Source: Pseudomonas sp. R5(2019) (GTDB taxonomy: Bacteria; Pseudomonadota; Gammaproteobacteria; Pseudomonadales; Pseudomonadaceae). From it: 64,000 nucleotides of DNA. The DNA lies in contig NZ_JAAAMT010000030.1 in assembly GCF_009905435.1 (NCBI RefSeq), positions 1-64,000 on the forward strand. Direction: 5' to 3'. The translations under genes were made by a program, and so were the position numbers. Under the pieces are notes generated by a model. It was not told the origin of the DNA. It ran no database searches and saw only the letters and a list, made by a program, of their open reading frames with translations. Shown one piece after another: positions 44,402 to 53,005 of this stretch (position 1 is the stretch's first letter; each line of letters opens with the position of its first letter).

Positions 44402-45949
44402 ATGGAATTGATCTTGAAAACCGGTGCAGCCGCCGTCCTGCGCCTCAATCCTCTGGACGATGTAGTGATCGCCCGTCGGCCGTTGATGCTGGGTGAAATC
44501 CTCGAACAGGAAGGCCTGACCGTGCGCCAACCTGTACCCGCTGGCCACAAAATCGCCGCGCGCCGTGTCGAAGCAGGTCAACCGTTACGTCGCTATGGGC
44601 AAATCATCGGTTTTTCGACCGAGGTTATCGAGGCGGGTGATCACGTGCATGTGCACAACCTGGCCATGGGCGACTTCGCCCGCGACTACGCCTTCAGCCT
44701 CGATCTGAAACCCGCCGCCCCCCTGAATCACGAGCCTGTATTCATGGGCCTCGTGCGCCCGGATGGTCGTGTCGCGACGCGCAACTACATCGGCATCCTG
44801 ACCTCTGTGAATTGCTCGGCCACCGTGGCCCGTGCCATTGCCGACCACTTCCGACGCGACATTAACCCAGGCGCATTGCTGGCGTACCCGGCAGTCGATG
44901 GCGTGGTCGCCCTGACGCATTCCGCTGGTTGCGCCGTAGACCCCGCCGGCGAAGGCCTGGCCCTGTTGCGCCGAACCTTGGCAGGCTACGCGACCCATGC
45001 CAACTTCGCCGCCGTGTTGGTGATCGGACTGGGCTGTGAAACCAACCAGATCGAAGGCTTGCTCGACACCCAAGGGCTGAACAGGAGCCATGCACTGCGC
45101 ACCTTCAGCATTCAGGACAGCGGGGGTACCGCCAAAGCGGTCGCCAGCGGCATCGCCCAGATCAAGGAGTTGCTTGAGGAGGCCAACCGGGTCAAGCGCG
45201 TACCCGTCAGTGCCAGGCACCTGATCGTGGGGTTGCAATGTGGTGGCTCGGACGGTTATTCCGGGATCACGGCCAACCCTGCGCTGGGCAATGCGGTGGA
45301 CCGTCTGGTCGCCTGTGGCGGTACGGCAATCCTTTCCGAAACCCCGGAAATCTATGGTGCCGAACACCTGCTGACCCGCCGGGCAGTGAACCGCGCAGTG
45401 GGCGATAAACTCATCGCACGGATCCATTGGTGGGAGACGTATTGCGAACGCATGGGCGCAGAACTGAACAACAACCCTTCGGCCGGCAATAAAGTCGGCG
45501 GCTTGACCACTATCCTGGAAAAGTCTCTGGGCGCTGTGGCCAAGGCAGGCTCCAGCAACCTGGTCGATGTTTATGAGTATGCTCAGCCAGTCAGCGCCAA
45601 AGGTCTGGTATTCATGGACACCCCGGGCTATGACCCGGTGTCGGCCACCGGCCAGGTGGCCGGTGGCGCCAACCTGATTGCCTTCACCACTGGACGTGGC
45701 TCCGCCTATGGCTGCGCGCCCTCCCCGTCGATCAAACTGGCGACCAATACCGCGCTGTGGCGCCGCCAACGTGAAGACATGGACCTCAACTGCGGCGAAA
45801 TCGCTGAAGACACGATGACCATCGAAGCGTGCGGAGAGGCCATCTTCAAACTCATGCTGCGCATCGCTTCAGGTGAACGCAGCATGAGCGAGCAGCACGG
45901 TTATGGTCAGAACGAGTTCGTGCCATGGCAGATCGGCGCGGTCACCTGA
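44402..45949 (+). CDS. UxaA/GarD-family altronate or galactarate-type dehydratase
   Basis: 515 residues: an N-terminal SAF-like domain (about 10-100) followed by the UxaA domain. The conserved segments ALTHSAGCAVD, VIGLGCETNQ, LQCGGSDGYSGITANPALG and the terminal TGRGSAYGCAPSPSIK are all present. This iron-dependent family removes water from D-altronate, D-galactarate and related sugar acids, giving a 2-keto-3-deoxy product. It has AGAGAG before its ATG and is 75 bases upstream of the aldehyde dehydrogenase. It pairs with the FAH dehydratase at 41957. Confidence 0.9.
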   Translation: MELILKTGAAAVLRLNPLDDVVIARRPLMLGEILEQEGLTVRQPVPAGHKIAARRVEAGQPLRRYGQIIGFSTEVIEAGDHVHVHNLAMGDFARDYAFSLDLKPAAPLNHEPVFMGLVRPDGRVATRNYIGILTSVNCSATVARAIADHFRRDINPGALLAYPAVDGVVALTHSAGCAVDPAGEGLALLRRTLAGYATHANFAAVLVIGLGCETNQIEGLLDTQGLNRSHALRTFSIQDSGGTAKAVASGIAQIKELLEEANRVKRVPVSARHLIVGLQCGGSDGYSGITANPALGNAVDRLVACGGTAILSETPEIYGAEHLLTRRAVNRAVGDKLIARIHWWETYCERMGAELNNNPSAGNKVGGLTTILEKSLGAVAKAGSSNLVDVYEYAQPVSAKGLVFMDTPGYDPVSATGQVAGGANLIAFTTGRGSAYGCAPSPSIKLATNTALWRRQREDMDLNCGEIAEDTMTIEACGEAIFKLMLRIASGERSMSEQHGYGQNEFVPWQIGAVT

Positions 45950-45979
45950 ATCAACGGTCCCGCCCCTTTTACAGCCTTT

Positions 45980-46000
45980 GAATCCCCGCAACGGGGATTC
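45980..46000 (+). terminator. intercistronic hairpin
   Basis: Eight-base arms GAATCCCC/GGGGATTC with a five-base loop between the UxaA-type dehydratase and aldehyde dehydrogenase genes, followed by CTCTTCCTTTT. It is a possible attenuator or mRNA-stability hairpin. Confidence 0.45.
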
Positions 46001-46024
46001 CCTCTTCCTTTTCTGGAGCCTGAA

Positions 46025-47605
46025 ATGTCCACGATTATCGGCCACAACTACATTGGCGGTCAGCGCAGCGCTGCCGGTAAAGTCATCGTCAGAAGCATTG
46101 ATGCCAATACCGGCGAAAATCTGCCCTACAGCTTCTATCAGGCCACCCTTGAAGAAGTCGACAGCGCCGCCCTGGCGGCCGCTTCTGCCTTCCCGACCTA
46201 CCGCAACCTGAGCGCTGCCAGGCGTGCTGAGTTCCTCGACGCCATCGCCGATGAACTGGACACCCTTGGCGATGACTTCGTCGCGCTGGTCTGCCGCGAA
46301 ACCGCATTGCCGGCTGTCCGCATCCAGGGTGAACGCGGCCGTACCAGTGGCCAGATGCGCTTGTTCGCCAAGGTGCTGCGCCGGGGCGATTTCTACGGGG
46401 CCCGCATCGATCTGGCACTGCCTGAGCGCAAGCCATTGCCACGACCAGATTTGCGCCAGTACCGCATCGGTCTTGGCCCTGTCGCGGTGTTCGGGGCCAG
46501 TAACTTTCCGTTGGCCTTCTCCACCGCAGGTGGCGATAGCGCAGCGGCACTGGCCGCGGGGTGTCCGGTGGTGTTCAAGGCCCATAGCGGGCACATGGCA
46601 ACGGCTGAGTACGTCGCTAATGCAATCATCACGGCCGCTGAACGCACCGGCATGCCAGCCGGTGTCTTCAACATGATCTACGGCGCAGGCGTAGGTGAGG
46701 CCCTGGTCAAACACCCGGCCATCCAAGCGGTCGGTTTCACCGGATCGCTCAAGGGCGGACGTGCGCTGTGCGATATGGCGGCAGCCCGGCCTCAACCGAT
46801 TCCGGTATTCGCCGAGATGTCGAGCGTCAATCCGGTCGTTGTCCTGCCCCAGGCGTTGAATGTTCGTGCTGACAGCATCGCCAATGAGCTGTGCGCTTCG
46901 GTGGTCCAGGGTTGTGGTCAATTCTGTACCAATCCAGGTCTGGTGCTGGGTATTCGTTCGACGAACTTCAGCGCCTTTCAGCAGCGCCTGGCCGCGCTAA
47001 TCAACGATCAACCGGCACAGACCATGCTCAACCCTGGCACTCTGGGCAGCTACGGCAAAGGCCTGCAAAAACTCCACAGCCACCCGGCTATTGAACATCT
47101 GGCTGGCGGCACCCAACAAGGTAGTCAGGCGCAACCGCAACTGTTCAAGGCCGACGTCAACCTATTGCTCAAGGGCGATGAGGTATTGCAGGAGGAAGTG
47201 TTCGGCCCGACCACAGTGATCGTCGAGGTGGCCGACCAGACGCAACTCCATGCAGCACTCAATGGCCTGCAGGGACAATTGACCGCGACCTTGATCGGTG
47301 AGCCAGGTGACTTTGCTCAATTCAGTGAACTGACTGCACTGCTGGAGCAAAAGGTTGGGCGGATCCTGCTCAACGGCTACCCGACCGGCGTGGAAGTCTG
47401 TGACTCAATGGTCCACGGCGGGCCATACCCGGCAACTTCCGATGCCCGCGGCACCTCAGTGGGGACCCTGGCGATTGACCGGTTCCTGCGCCCTGTATGC
47501 TTCCAGAACTTCCCGGACTCATTGCTACCCGATGCACTAAAAGATGCCAACCCGCTGGGTATCTCTCGCCTGGTTGACGGGCAAGCCGTTCGCGACAGTC
47601 TGTAA
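46025..47605 (+). CDS. aldehyde dehydrogenase, alpha-ketoglutaric semialdehyde dehydrogenase type
   Basis: 526 residues, the length of the ketoglutarate-semialdehyde dehydrogenases. The catalytic Asn160 (GASNFPLAFS), Glu264 (FAEMSSVNP) and nucleophile Cys301 (GQFCTNPG) are present. It oxidises alpha-ketoglutarate semialdehyde to alpha-ketoglutarate with NAD(P), the last step of non-phosphorylating sugar-acid routes. It follows the UxaA-type gene by 75 bases with GGAG before the ATG. A ten-base hairpin terminator (47623-47649) follows. Confidence 0.92.
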   Translation: MSTIIGHNYIGGQRSAAGKVIVRSIDANTGENLPYSFYQATLEEVDSAALAAASAFPTYRNLSAARRAEFLDAIADELDTLGDDFVALVCRETALPAVRIQGERGRTSGQMRLFAKVLRRGDFYGARIDLALPERKPLPRPDLRQYRIGLGPVAVFGASNFPLAFSTAGGDSAAALAAGCPVVFKAHSGHMATAEYVANAIITAAERTGMPAGVFNMIYGAGVGEALVKHPAIQAVGFTGSLKGGRALCDMAAARPQPIPVFAEMSSVNPVVVLPQALNVRADSIANELCASVVQGCGQFCTNPGLVLGIRSTNFSAFQQRLAALINDQPAQTMLNPGTLGSYGKGLQKLHSHPAIEHLAGGTQQGSQAQPQLFKADVNLLLKGDEVLQEEVFGPTTVIVEVADQTQLHAALNGLQGQLTATLIGEPGDFAQFSELTALLEQKVGRILLNGYPTGVEVCDSMVHGGPYPATSDARGTSVGTLAIDRFLRPVCFQNFPDSLLPDALKDANPLGISRLVDGQAVRDSL

Positions 47606-47622
47606 GGATTTCGGTTTCACAC

Positions 47623-47649
47623 GCGAAGAGCCAGTCATGGGCTCTTCGC
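47623..47649 (+). terminator. intrinsic terminator after aldehyde dehydrogenase
   Basis: Ten-base stem GCGAAGAGCC/GGCTCTTCGC with a seven-base loop, 18 bases after the stop codon. No T tract follows, so strength is uncertain. The remaining 150 bases to the racemase gene hold no supported gene. Confidence 0.6.
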
Positions 47650-47801
47650 TCACCTGCGACGCTGGACTAAGGCTCATGGGAGCTAGCCCGATACTTCGCT
47701 TATTGAAGTGAGCCCCCACCACTCGCAACGAAAAAGCGGTTCATGAAGGCGGAGCTCAGTAAGTCCTCTGATCTCAGCTCAACGGCCGTGAGGCGCGGAA
47801 C

Positions 47802-49271
47802 CTAGTTTTCTCGCGACAACTCGATGCATTTCAGTGCAAGGATGGTCGTGGGATCTACCAGTGGCACAACGTGGTCATTGATTTGGAACACTTCGCAATG
47901 ATCCAGCACCAATGGCAACTCCGTACATCCCAGGATCAGAACCCCTGCCCCTAGCTCGCACAAGTGCTCCGCAGCCAGCAGCAATTGCTCTTTACAGATG
48001 CCATCTGTAAACCCCGCTTTGATACCGCGCTCACCGTAGATAGCCTCCATGACCATCTCTTGGTAATCGATACCCGGCGTGATTATTTGCAGCCCAGCCC
48101 ACCGTGCCGCTTCGTGGTAGACCTGACTCTGGATCGTCCCTGATGTAGCCAACAGTCCGATTGCTTTGCCCGAGCCGTATTTCTGCACAATTGACTCCAC
48201 CGTCTCAGTCAGCATGTTGACGATGGGAATTCGAAGATGGGTTTGAATACGCTCAACAAAGGCATGCGCGGTATTGCATGGAATTGCAATGGCATTAGCG
48301 CCTGCGCTCTCAAGGCGCTTGCAGGTAGCGTACATGGCCATGGTCGGATCAGTTTCGTCTCGGAGCAAATTGGCCGTACGATCCGGAATCTGGGGGTTTT
48401 GCTCAACCACCATTTTGATGTGTTCCTGGTCCTTGCCCGCAGGCGTGTTCGCGACCACTTTACCCATAAAGTCTACGGTCGCTGCAGGCCCCACACCGCC
48501 CACAATGCCGAGCTTGAAAGGTGGACGGCCAGGCTGGCCTTTCTCCAGCGTCGCAAAGTTCGCATAGACCTCATTGATGTCCAAAGCGGTTATGCCACGT
48601 CGCTGGAGGTCGGAACAGACCAGAGAAAGTTCCGTCATACCTGGGACGATGATCGCAGCTCCCTGCGCCTGCAACGATAGGCATGCCTGATAAACAGACT
48701 CAAGCGGTACACCTTCAAGGTGGCCGTCCTTGATGCCGTTGACACCGTACATTGCTTCCATCAACGCAGCTTGTGCTTGAGTATCCGGATACACAATTTT
48801 GAAGTCGCTTCCCAGATAGCGCTCAAACAAACCCGAGTGTCGAACAAAGTCCGAGGCAATGACCCCTAACGTCGTCCCCCCTTCCACCACATGACCGATG
48901 TGCTGTTTCAAAGCATCCATCATGTCCAGAACGGGGATACCGAACTCTTCCTGAATTTCAGCGCGAAACGTATGACTGGCGAAACACGGAAGCATGACGG
49001 CATCGACGCCACTTTCTTCAAAGGATTTGCACACCTGGAAAACGTAAAACTTCCTGGAGGTCATGTTCGCCTGCTTGTCCAAGGGCAGCAATAAGTCCTT
49101 GAACGGGTGTTGTTCGAACAGGAAGTGATAACGGCCTTGATCCTCTAGTACCGCCCTGGACTTGACCAGCTTGTAGAAGAGATCGCCACCCGCCAGGGAG
49201 CCAAGCCCTCCTACGATTCCAAGCTTGCGAACAACGTGAGTCTCACTGGAAGGCTTTGATTTACTCTTCAT
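47802..49271 (-). CDS. tandem aspartate/glutamate-racemase-family protein
   Basis: 489 residues made of two racemase domains in one chain: residues 15-245 and 252-489 (both start LGIVGG). The C-terminal domain has both catalytic cysteines (Cys332 in PCNTAH, Cys449 in GCTELP). The N-terminal domain keeps Cys96 (PCFASH) but has Met212 where the second cysteine belongs (GMTEL). Racemisation of the two-base type needs both, so the first domain may be regulatory or inactive. The gene follows the symporter by 11 bases. It would interconvert L- and D-forms of an acidic or other amino acid. Confidence 0.87.
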   Translation of the reverse strand: MKSKSKPSSETHVVRKLGIVGGLGSLAGGDLFYKLVKSRAVLEDQGRYHFLFEQHPFKDLLLPLDKQANMTSRKFYVFQVCKSFEESGVDAVMLPCFASHTFRAEIQEEFGIPVLDMMDALKQHIGHVVEGGTTLGVIASDFVRHSGLFERYLGSDFKIVYPDTQAQAALMEAMYGVNGIKDGHLEGVPLESVYQACLSLQAQGAAIIVPGMTELSLVCSDLQRRGITALDINEVYANFATLEKGQPGRPPFKLGIVGGVGPAATVDFMGKVVANTPAGKDQEHIKMVVEQNPQIPDRTANLLRDETDPTMAMYATCKRLESAGANAIAIPCNTAHAFVERIQTHLRIPIVNMLTETVESIVQKYGSGKAIGLLATSGTIQSQVYHEAARWAGLQIITPGIDYQEMVMEAIYGERGIKAGFTDGICKEQLLLAAEHLCELGAGVLILGCTELPLVLDHCEVFQINDHVVPLVDPTTILALKCIELSREN

Positions 49272-49282
49272 GACCTTAACCC

Positions 49283-50584
49283 TCAAGCAACTGATACCGG
49301 ACGTTGGGACTGAGCACCTTGGGGATGCTGTGCGCTATCAGCTTCCTCCGCTGACTCTTCGTGGGGTTCGGACTTCGCAACAACGGCTGTGGCGATACTA
49401 TTGCCCACGACGTTGGTGGCTGTGCGGGCCATATCCAGAAACTGATCGATGCCGATGATCAACAGCAGGCCAGCTTCGGGAAGGTTGAACATCGGCAACG
49501 TGGCGGCGACGACGACCACCGAGGCACGCGCCACACCGGCCATGCCTTTGCTCGTGATCATCAACGTCAGCAGGATTAACAGCTGCTGGGTGAAACTCAG
49601 GTCGATGTTGTACGCCTGAGCAATGAACATGATGGCGAATGCCTGGTACATCATCGAACCATCGAGGTTGAACGAATACCCCAGCGGCAAGACGAAACTT
49701 GACACCCGCTTGGGCGTGCCGAATTTCTCGAGTGCCTCCATGGTTTTTGGGTACGCGGACTCGCTGCTGGCAGTGGAAAATGCAAGAAGGATGGGTTCGC
49801 GGATGAGCTTGCCCAAGGTGAAGACGGAGCGTCCAAGAAAAACGTACCCGGCCCCAAACAGCACCGCCCAGAGGATCAGAATCCCGATGTAGAACTCTGC
49901 AATCAACTTGCCGTAATCGGCCAACAGGCCAACGCCCTGGGTAGTGATAGCCGACGCAATAGCGGCAAAAACCCCAATGGGTGCAAAGGCCATGACGTAA
50001 TCGGTGATCTTGAACATCACCTTGGCCAGCTCTTCAATGCTATCGGTGATCTTCGTGTAACCGGCGCGCTTGACGCCTGCCAGCGCAAAGCCGAAAAACA
50101 AGGAGAACACCACGATTTGCAGGATCTCGTTATTGGCCATCGCCTCGGCAATGCTGCGAGGAAACACGTGGCTGATGAAAACCTTGAGGCTGAAGTCGCC
50201 GGTGTTAACGACTACCGGAGCGGCCGCATTCTGGACAACCTCCATATTCAATCCAGCGCCAGGCTGAAACAGATTCACCAGGCCCATGCCGATAGCTAGC
50301 GAGACCACCGAAGCTGTGACGAACCATGCCATGGCTCTGAAGCCGATACGCCCTACCGAGCTAGAGTTGCCCATACTGGCGATCCCACCAACCAAGGTAG
50401 CGAACACCAGAGGCGCGATGATCATTTTGATCATGCGTAAAAAAATATCGGTGACCATTGAGAAGTAAGCTGCGATCTCTTTGGCCTGCTGCTCGCTCCC
50501 TGCGAATTGATGACACGCCCAGCCCACCAGCACGCCCAAGGCAATGCCAATTGCAATTCGGCGCGGAAGTTTATTTTTCTTCAC
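49283..50584 (-). CDS. dicarboxylate/amino acid:cation symporter (DctA/GltP family)
   Basis: 433 residues with about eight hydrophobic segments and hairpin loops. The family motif region SSESAYPKTMEALEKFGTPKRVSSFVLP and the FNLDGSMMYQ segment are seen. It starts at a GTG (50584) with GAGGAAAG upstream. It is the first gene of a two-gene unit with the racemase. The likely substrates are aspartate, glutamate or C4 acids, fitting the racemase. A LysR gene is divergent. Confidence 0.92.
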   Translation of the reverse strand: MKKNKLPRRIAIGIALGVLVGWACHQFAGSEQQAKEIAAYFSMVTDIFLRMIKMIIAPLVFATLVGGIASMGNSSSVGRIGFRAMAWFVTASVVSLAIGMGLVNLFQPGAGLNMEVVQNAAAPVVVNTGDFSLKVFISHVFPRSIAEAMANNEILQIVVFSLFFGFALAGVKRAGYTKITDSIEELAKVMFKITDYVMAFAPIGVFAAIASAITTQGVGLLADYGKLIAEFYIGILILWAVLFGAGYVFLGRSVFTLGKLIREPILLAFSTASSESAYPKTMEALEKFGTPKRVSSFVLPLGYSFNLDGSMMYQAFAIMFIAQAYNIDLSFTQQLLILLTLMITSKGMAGVARASVVVVAATLPMFNLPEAGLLLIIGIDQFLDMARTATNVVGNSIATAVVAKSEPHEESAEEADSAQHPQGAQSQRPVSVA

Positions 50585-50813
50585 GGAGCTTTCCTCAAGT
50601 GATTTTTGTGCTTTTTCTACTTGGCAGGAGACAAGTGTGTTGGGGCCGACGCTCTCTGGCGGCGACGTTATGTTCGAGATTCTAGGGATTGGTGCCAGAG
50701 GTCGTGATGAGTAATCACGATGGGCCTATGCGCTTTTGGAATAGTTTCTGAAAGGGCTGCTTGGACACTGCCGGGGCGCTATACACTGGCTGTTCGCAGC
50801 ATGAGGTGCCGGT

Positions 50814-51725
50814 ATGCAAATCAAATGGTTGGATGATCTTCTGGCGGTCGCCGAATGGAAGAATTTTTCTCGGGCGGCGGAGGTTCGCTGTGTGACCCAA
50901 TCGGCTTTGTCGCGGCGTATAAAGTCACTTGAAGAATGGGTAGGTGCAGAGCTGGTGGATCGTGGCACCTATCCTGTCCAACTGACCCCTGCTGGCCGCA
51001 CATTTTGTGAAGAAAGCCGCGAGGCATTGGCAGGGCTGATGAGGCTGCGCTCAAGCCTTCGCGAGGTGGAGCGGATGCCCGGGCGATCCATTCAGGTCAC
51101 TGCCGGCCACAGCCTGTCGATGACATTCCTGCCGAAATGGCTGAAGCAATTTCAGCAGCACAACGAGCAATTCAATGCGCGGGTCGTTGCCGCCAACATC
51201 CACGATGCGGTCATAGCCCTGGAGGAAGGTAGTTGCGATCTGATGATCGTCTATCACCACCCCTTGGCGCCCATCCTTCTCGACTCGGAAAAGTTCGGGA
51301 GCTTGACCCTGGGTCATGACGCGTTTATTCCTGTGTGCGCACCTGTCAGCGATGGGACTGCGCTGTATCCCTTACCAGGCACCTCCAGCAAAACAGTTCC
51401 TCATCTCGCCTATACGGCTACGACTTTTCTAGGTCGTGTTGCCGACATCGTCATAAAGAATGGCCCGACTGCATGCATGTTGGAGCGGTGCTACGAGGCG
51501 GATATGACAATGCTGCTGATGCGAATGGCAGTCGAGGGATACGGAGTAGCGTGGCTACCCCAAAGCGCGGTCATCGACGAACTGCAGCGCGGGCAGTTGG
51601 TGAGAGCGGGTGGTGATGAATGGAGCACACGACTCGAAATTCGTTCCTACTGCTCAATTACCAATGAGAACCCTACAATGCGCAATCTGTGGAAGACTCT
51701 TGAAGGCGCTTCCCGCAATCTCTAG
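50814..51725 (+). CDS. LysR-family transcriptional regulator (HypT/YjiE-like)
   Basis: 303 residues. The helix-turn-helix (about 5-60) has FSRAAEVRCVTQSALSRRIKSLEEWVGAELVDR. The effector domain follows with several cysteines. It is divergent from the symporter/racemase operon and probably regulates it. The 229-base divergent region (50585-50813) holds the promoters. A hairpin (51756-51777) follows 30 bases after the stop. Confidence 0.9.
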   Translation: MQIKWLDDLLAVAEWKNFSRAAEVRCVTQSALSRRIKSLEEWVGAELVDRGTYPVQLTPAGRTFCEESREALAGLMRLRSSLREVERMPGRSIQVTAGHSLSMTFLPKWLKQFQQHNEQFNARVVAANIHDAVIALEEGSCDLMIVYHHPLAPILLDSEKFGSLTLGHDAFIPVCAPVSDGTALYPLPGTSSKTVPHLAYTATTFLGRVADIVIKNGPTACMLERCYEADMTMLLMRMAVEGYGVAWLPQSAVIDELQRGQLVRAGGDEWSTRLEIRSYCSITNENPTMRNLWKTLEGASRNL

Positions 51726-51755
51726 AGCCACTCCGCCATCTGATCAATTGCTCCC

Positions 51756-51777
51756 TGGCCTGAAAAACATCAGGCCA
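51756..51777 (+). terminator. intrinsic terminator after LysR gene
   Basis: Eight-base stem TGGCCTGA/TCAGGCCA with a six-base loop rich in A, 30 bases after the LysR stop codon. Confidence 0.65.
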
Positions 51778-51935
51778 AGCGCATTAATGAAATCGCCGCA
51801 TCGACTCATTCTGAAACGTCATCAACCGCTATTTTTTGCGTGGTAGTCTCGCCGCACTTTTGAGTTGGCACTGATCGTCGCACCGTCAATCAGTGGCTGA
51901 AGGACGTTAGGGTCTGAGTTTCAAGGCGGTGTAGT

Positions 51936-52181
51936 TCGGACGGTTACGCCCCAGGCGTGGTGTACACCACCTTCCACTTCCCTGACTCGGGGGCCAACGT
52001 CATCACCACCGACAACTCCGACTGGGCCACCAACTGCCCGGAGTACAAGGTCACCGCCGTGGAAGTCAGCCGCGTCTTCCACCCTTGCGAGTGGCAAAAA
52101 CGCTATCAGACGTTCAGTGACAAGCAGAGACATCTGCTCAAGGAACGCCGCCAGGCGGAAAAAACTGAGGTACGTAAATGA
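51936..52181 (+). pseudogene. fdsA: remnant of formate dehydrogenase alpha-subunit C-terminus (fdsA)
   Basis: The frame carries DGYAPGVVYTTFHFPDSGANVITTDNSDWATNCPEYKV in fragments typical of the molybdenum formate dehydrogenase alpha-subunit tail, then a charged tail to a TGA. Everything upstream, about 800 residues, is missing. A stop occurs in frame before 51918. It lies directly before an fdsD-like start (52178). It is a decayed remnant of an fds operon. Confidence 0.75.
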
Positions 52182-52483
52182 GCACCGATAATCTGATCAA
52201 GATGGCCAACCAGATTGCCCAGTACTTCGCGAGCGAGCCGGAAAGCGAGCAAGCTGTGCTGGGTGTCCGGCAACACCTGCAGAGCTTTTGGACACCTGCC
52301 ATGCGCAGCGAGCTGATGGCCTGGCAGATGGAGCAGTCAGGCCGGTCTGCCATCTGGCCTTACACTCGCCAGAAACCAGGGACTTACCCTGATTTTTGCG
52401 CTTTCATACCCTGTCGTTACTTCGCGCTAAAACGGGCTCAAGCAAGCAAGGCCCCTTGCTCAAATGACACCCATCCATCTTGA
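52178..52483 (+). pseudogene. fdsD: fdsD-like formate dehydrogenase delta-subunit fragment
   Basis: The first 55 residues (MSTDNLIKMANQIAQYFAS, QHLQSFWTPAMRSEL) resemble FdsD/FdhD-delta small subunits. The tail after MEQSG (about 40 residues) does not fit. The start overlaps the fdsA remnant stop by 4 bases, the native fdsA-fdsD coupling. The intact operon is absent, so the gene cannot have its normal role. Confidence 0.65.
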
Positions 52484-53005
52484 CGGCAGAGCGCCTTTGT
52501 GCTGGATTGGCACGCAGCTGCCCTGCATTCGGCAACCACTACTGGATGACAAAAGCCCTTCAATTCTTGCTCTAACGGCCAATGATGAGTCGTTCCAAGG
52601 ATGTGCCAGGTCGGTGCTGGATAGGTAAGGTGCTTTATGAGGGCAGGATAATCGCGCCTTGTAAACTATTCCCCCTGAGCGTCAGCCGAGCGACTGTTTT
52701 CAAGGCGTAAAAGAAGAGCAATATGCCGGTTTCATTTCAGCCAGATGGACTTGACGAACGCCGGGAAGGTCGCTGGTAAACCCAGCAGCCCTGCAATAAC
52801 CAGACATCACCAGTCACGCCGCTCATGGCCCAATCGCGCATGAGGTGGACGGTACAAGGCAACACCTTCTGTAGTACGGCCCCATGTCCTGCCATTCGCC
52901 TCCAGGCTCGGTGTGACCTCGGTTATTCACAGTCAATAAGCACGGCAGGCACAAAAAACCACAAGCCAGCAGCATATAAGAAACCCACAAAGGGGCTTTA
53001 AAGTC
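52484..53005. other. gene-poor region before the BCCT gene
   Basis: About 520 bases. I see no supported gene, only short reading frames of poor coding character. It includes the BCCT promoter region. Confidence 0.5.

Noticed and set aside
47537..47728. A minus-strand frame (VVGAHFNKRSIGLAPM) across the terminator after the aldehyde dehydrogenase.
   Set aside because: It runs through the end of the aldehyde dehydrogenase gene and the hairpin, and no family is recognised.
51857..51900. A stretch reading DRRTVNQWLKD that could be part of a transposase.
   Set aside because: Too short to assign, with no inverted terminal repeats seen nearby.
52505..52530. TTGGCACGCAGCTGCC resembling a sigma-54 promoter near the fdsD fragment.
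   Set aside because: The GG and GC elements are one base too close, and no gene fits downstream.
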